64,000 bases of DNA from Bradyrhizobium sp. JYMT SZCCT0180 (GTDB lineage Bacteria; Pseudomonadota; Alphaproteobacteria; Rhizobiales; Xanthobacteraceae), in contig NZ_JAFCLZ010000028.1 in the NCBI RefSeq assembly GCF_018130165.1, positions 1-64,000 of the forward strand, written 5' to 3'. The notes under the pieces are model-generated. The model was not told the DNA's origin, ran no database searches, and saw nothing but the letters and a program-made list of their open reading frames with translations. This document shows positions 61,675 through 64,000 of the stretch, piece by piece. Within the stretch, counting starts at the first letter, position 1. The number at the start of each line of letters is the position of its first letter. A program made the translations under genes and the position numbers.

Positions 61675-61716
61675 GGCGCGGTTCCATGTGAGCCGGGACA
61701 CCTTAGCGCAGGTCAC

Positions 61717-63276
61717 CTACTTCGTCCCGATCTTCTCCCACAGCCATTTCGCCACCGCATCGGGCGATGAAGTCGCGTCGTTGCCCGAGGCGCGCAGATT
61801 GGCCTCGCGCATCACGGCGATATCGATCTTGCCGATCAGCGGCTGCAGCGCCGCCCGCAACGCCGCGTCGCCGGCGCGCTTGGGGGCGAGCAGCACCATC
61901 GCATCATAGGGCGGGATCGCGTGGCTGGGATCGGCGAGCACCACCAGATCGTATTTCGCGATCAGTCCGTCGCTGGTGTAGCCCGCGATCACGTCGACTT
62001 CGCCGGAAGCTGCCGCCGCATACATGAAGTCCGGCTGCATCTGCCGCTGCGCGCGGAACGACAACCCATAGGCCTTTTTCAGCGCTGCCCATTCCGGCCT
62101 TGAAAAGAACTCGTAGTCCGCGGCCATCGACATTCCGGCCGCGTGCGGCGCCAGGTCGGCGATGCTGCGGATGCCGAGTTGTTCGGCCCGTTTGCGCGGC
62201 ATCACCAGCGCATAGGCGTTCTCAAAACCGAGTTCGCCGAGCAGCGTGATTTTCTGTTTGGCGAGCATGGTCTTCAATTCGTCGAGCACCTCCTGGCGCG
62301 GCCTGATATCGCTGCGCTGGAACTGATTGGCCCACAGCGTGCCGGAATAGTCGACGTAAAGATCGATATCGTTGGCGGCCAGCGCCCCGAAGATCACGTT
62401 CGAGCCGAGGCCTTCGCGCGAACCGGCGGAGAGGCCGGCGGCGCGCAGCCGCTGCGCCATCAGCGCCGACAGCACATACTGCTCGGTAAAGGTCTTGGCG
62501 CCGATGACATAGTTGGTTTGCGAGCGCGTCATGGCGGGCACCAGCGTGGCCGCGACCAGCACCGCGATGCCGGCGCCGCCAAGCATGGCGCGCACGCGGC
62601 TGCGGTTGCGCAAGCCGTTCTCGATCAGCGCCAGCAATTGATCGACGGTTAGCGCCAACACCGCGGCCGACAGGCAGCCGAACAGCACGAAAACCCAGTT
62701 CTGGGTCTGCAACCCAGCAAAGATGTAATTGCCGAGACTGGTCTGGCCGATCGGCGTCGACAGCGTCGCGGTGCCGATCACCCAGACCGCCGCGGTGCGA
62801 ATGCCCGCCATCATCACCGGCAATGCCAGCGGCAGCTCCACCGTGAACAGCGACTGCCGCGGCGTCATGCCGACGCCCTGTGCGGCTTCGAGGATTGCGG
62901 CATCGACGCCCTGCAGGCCGGTGATGGTGTTGCGCAGTACCGGCAGCATCGAATAGAGCGCCAACGCCAGCACGGCGGGGAGGAAACCGAAGGCGGAAAA
63001 TCCAAATCCGAACCACGACAGCGACACCGCCGCGAGCGCCAGCAGCAGCGGATAGAACAATGCGAGCAACGCCAGTCCCGGCACGGTCTGCACGATGCTG
63101 GCAAGCCCGAGCAGCGCGCCGCGCATCACCGGACGATTGCGTGCCGCAATCGCGAGGGGCAGGCTGACCGCGAGGCCCAAAGCCAGCGCGGTCACGCTGA
63201 CGCGGACATGGTTGCCGAGATAATCGGGCAGATGCCCGAGCGCCTCGCTCCAGCGCGGATCGGCGAACAGGTTCAT
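61717..63276 (-). CDS. Glycine-betaine-type ABC importer, permease fused to binding domain
   Basis: A 519-residue fusion. Residues 1-230 form an OpuBB/YehW-type permease with about six helices and the ATPase-docking loop DAAILEAAQGVGMTPRQSLFTVELPLALPVMMAG. The rest, from about 255, is an OpuBC/OsmF-type binding domain: YVIGAKTFTEQYVLSALMAQ, DIDLYVDYSGTLW, VIAGYTSDGLIAKYDLVVL. Such fusions take up quaternary amines or osmoprotectants with the ligand domain tethered to the membrane. The stop of the ATPase gene overlaps its start (ATGA). Confidence 0.92.
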   Translation of the reverse strand: MNLFADPRWSEALGHLPDYLGNHVRVSVTALALGLAVSLPLAIAARNRPVMRGALLGLASIVQTVPGLALLALFYPLLLALAAVSLSWFGFGFSAFGFLPAVLALALYSMLPVLRNTITGLQGVDAAILEAAQGVGMTPRQSLFTVELPLALPVMMAGIRTAAVWVIGTATLSTPIGQTSLGNYIFAGLQTQNWVFVLFGCLSAAVLALTVDQLLALIENGLRNRSRVRAMLGGAGIAVLVAATLVPAMTRSQTNYVIGAKTFTEQYVLSALMAQRLRAAGLSAGSREGLGSNVIFGALAANDIDLYVDYSGTLWANQFQRSDIRPRQEVLDELKTMLAKQKITLLGELGFENAYALVMPRKRAEQLGIRSIADLAPHAAGMSMAADYEFFSRPEWAALKKAYGLSFRAQRQMQPDFMYAAAASGEVDVIAGYTSDGLIAKYDLVVLADPSHAIPPYDAMVLLAPKRAGDAALRAALQPLIGKIDIAVMREANLRASGNDATSSPDAVAKWLWEKIGTK

Positions 63277-64000
63277 GCCGCGCCATCCCGCGGCAGCAAC
63301 GCGCCGAGCCGTTCCGCCTGCCGCCGCGGCGTGCGCAGCAACTCGCCGACATAAGCGTCGCCGCTATCAGAGAGTTCGGCGGGCGTGCCTTGGGCCAGAA
63401 GCCGTCCGCCGCGCATGATAGCGATGCGGTCGGCGAGCAGAATGGCTTCGGTCATGTCATGGGTGATCATGACCGTGGTCAGCCCGAGCCTGCGGTGCAA
63501 TTCGCGATAATCGTCGCCGAGCGCGTCGCGGGTGAGGGGGTCGAGCGCGCCGAACGGCTCGTCCATCAGCACGATGCGCGGCTTCGCGGCAAGGGCCCGC
63601 GCCACGCCGACGCGCTGGCGCTGGCCGCCGGACAATTCATGCGGCAGCCGGTCGCGATGCTGCGCGCGGTCGAGCCGCACCAGATCGACCAATTCATCGA
63701 CCCGCGCCGCGATTTCGGCCGCAGGCCAGCCGAGCAGCTTTGGCGTGATGCCGATGTTGTCGGCGACGGAAAGATGCGGAAACAGCCCGCCGCTCTGGAA
63801 CACGTAGCCGATCCGCCGGCGCAGACCGATCGGGTCGACATTACGGACGTCCTCGCCTTCCACCGTGATGTGGCCCTCGTCGGCGTCGATCAGCCGGTTG
63901 GCCAGCCGCAAGAGCGTTGTCTTGCCTGACCCGGAGCCGCCGACAATGGCCAGGAACTCACCTTCGGCGACATCGAGCGAGACGTCGTCGACCGCCACCA
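63273..64000 (-). CDS. Glycine-betaine-type ABC importer ATPase (partial)
   Basis: At least 241 residues of an OpuA/ProV-like ATPase. Walker A is GGSGSGKTT, the Q-loop is YVFQSGGLFPHLSVADNIG, the signature is LSGGQRQRVGVARAL, Walker B is IVLMDEPFGALD, and the switch is ITHDMTEA. The gene runs off the right edge of the window; the true start lies beyond 64000, and only the first few residues of the domain should be missing. No CBS domains follow the ATPase core, unlike OpuAA. It is translationally coupled to the fused permease gene. Confidence 0.93.
   Translation of the reverse strand, partial: VAVDDVSLDVAEGEFLAIVGGSGSGKTTLLRLANRLIDADEGHITVEGEDVRNVDPIGLRRRIGYVFQSGGLFPHLSVADNIGITPKLLGWPAAEIAARVDELVDLVRLDRAQHRDRLPHELSGGQRQRVGVARALAAKPRIVLMDEPFGALDPLTRDALGDDYRELHRRLGLTTVMITHDMTEAILLADRIAIMRGGRLLAQGTPAELSDSGDAYVGELLRTPRRQAERLGALLPRDGAA

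Overview
The window is about 64 kb of GC-rich chromosome that reads as an alphaproteobacterium of the Bradyrhizobium/Rhodopseudomonas group (order Hyphomicrobiales). This rests on a circularly permuted two-piece tmRNA with the tag ANDNYAPVAQAA, an alphaproteobacterial SspB with an RLDRFRKK tail, DUF4169, RHH_4 and DUF2336 proteins, and several intergenic palindromic repeats of the kind common in bradyrhizobial genomes. The genus is an inference. I see no rRNA, tRNA, CRISPR array, prophage or intact insertion sequence. The only mobile remnant is a degraded IS630-type fragment near 34.5 kb.

Layout. 0-6.9 kb: YyaL-like thioredoxin-fold protein, DoxX, CcdA, a membrane-bound class III adenylate cyclase and a 2-hydroxyacid dehydrogenase. 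6.9-10.2 kb: MFS transporter, then a divergent TetR/cytochrome P450 pair around a near-perfect operator. 10.4-17 kb: giant AsmA-like protein, ABC-F ATPase, TPR lipo/periplasmic protein, and a DUF4169/ribbon-helix-helix pair. 17.3-19.9 kb: fumC, sspB and ssrA (tmRNA), so the trans-translation tag and the adaptor that delivers tagged proteins to ClpXP are neighbours. 20-24.5 kb: a two-gene chromate transporter and a tripartite tricarboxylate transporter (TctB, TctA, TctC). 24.6-30.6 kb: thyA-GNAT-folA, then hflK-hflC-DUF2065-Deg protease (membrane protein quality control). 31-34.4 kb: NitT/TauT-type ABC importer and a Crp/Fnr regulator. 35-39.2 kb: HlyD-type adaptor, ABC ATPase and two FtsX permeases. 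39.3-42.6 kb: amidase, and serB and miaA with overlapping divergent starts.

42.8-49.1 kb is the branched-chain amino acid cluster: promoter, a 21-residue leader peptide rich in Ile/Leu/Val codons, an attenuator, ilvB, a threonine/serine dehydratase, ilvN, a methyltransferase, a LysE-type exporter and ilvC. The leader is short and easily missed; it implies transcription attenuation by charged branched-chain tRNA supply.

49.2-56 kb is an accessory stretch: DUF2336 protein, SDR, small proteins, a heme-type membrane protein divergent from a TetR with two identical-architecture operators, a Crp/Fnr regulator whose last 33 codons are out of frame, and two paralogous small zinc-ribbon proteins near copies of a 16-bp TGTCGG..GACA palindrome. 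This small-protein island is the least explained part of the window. 56.2-59.7 kb: two tandem membrane-anchored LTA-synthase-like enzymes, the second apparently starting at ATT. 59.8-64 kb: an NAD-binding dehydrogenase, a secreted dienelactone-hydrolase-like enzyme, and a glycine-betaine-type ABC importer (fused permease and binding domain, and an ATPase cut by the window edge).
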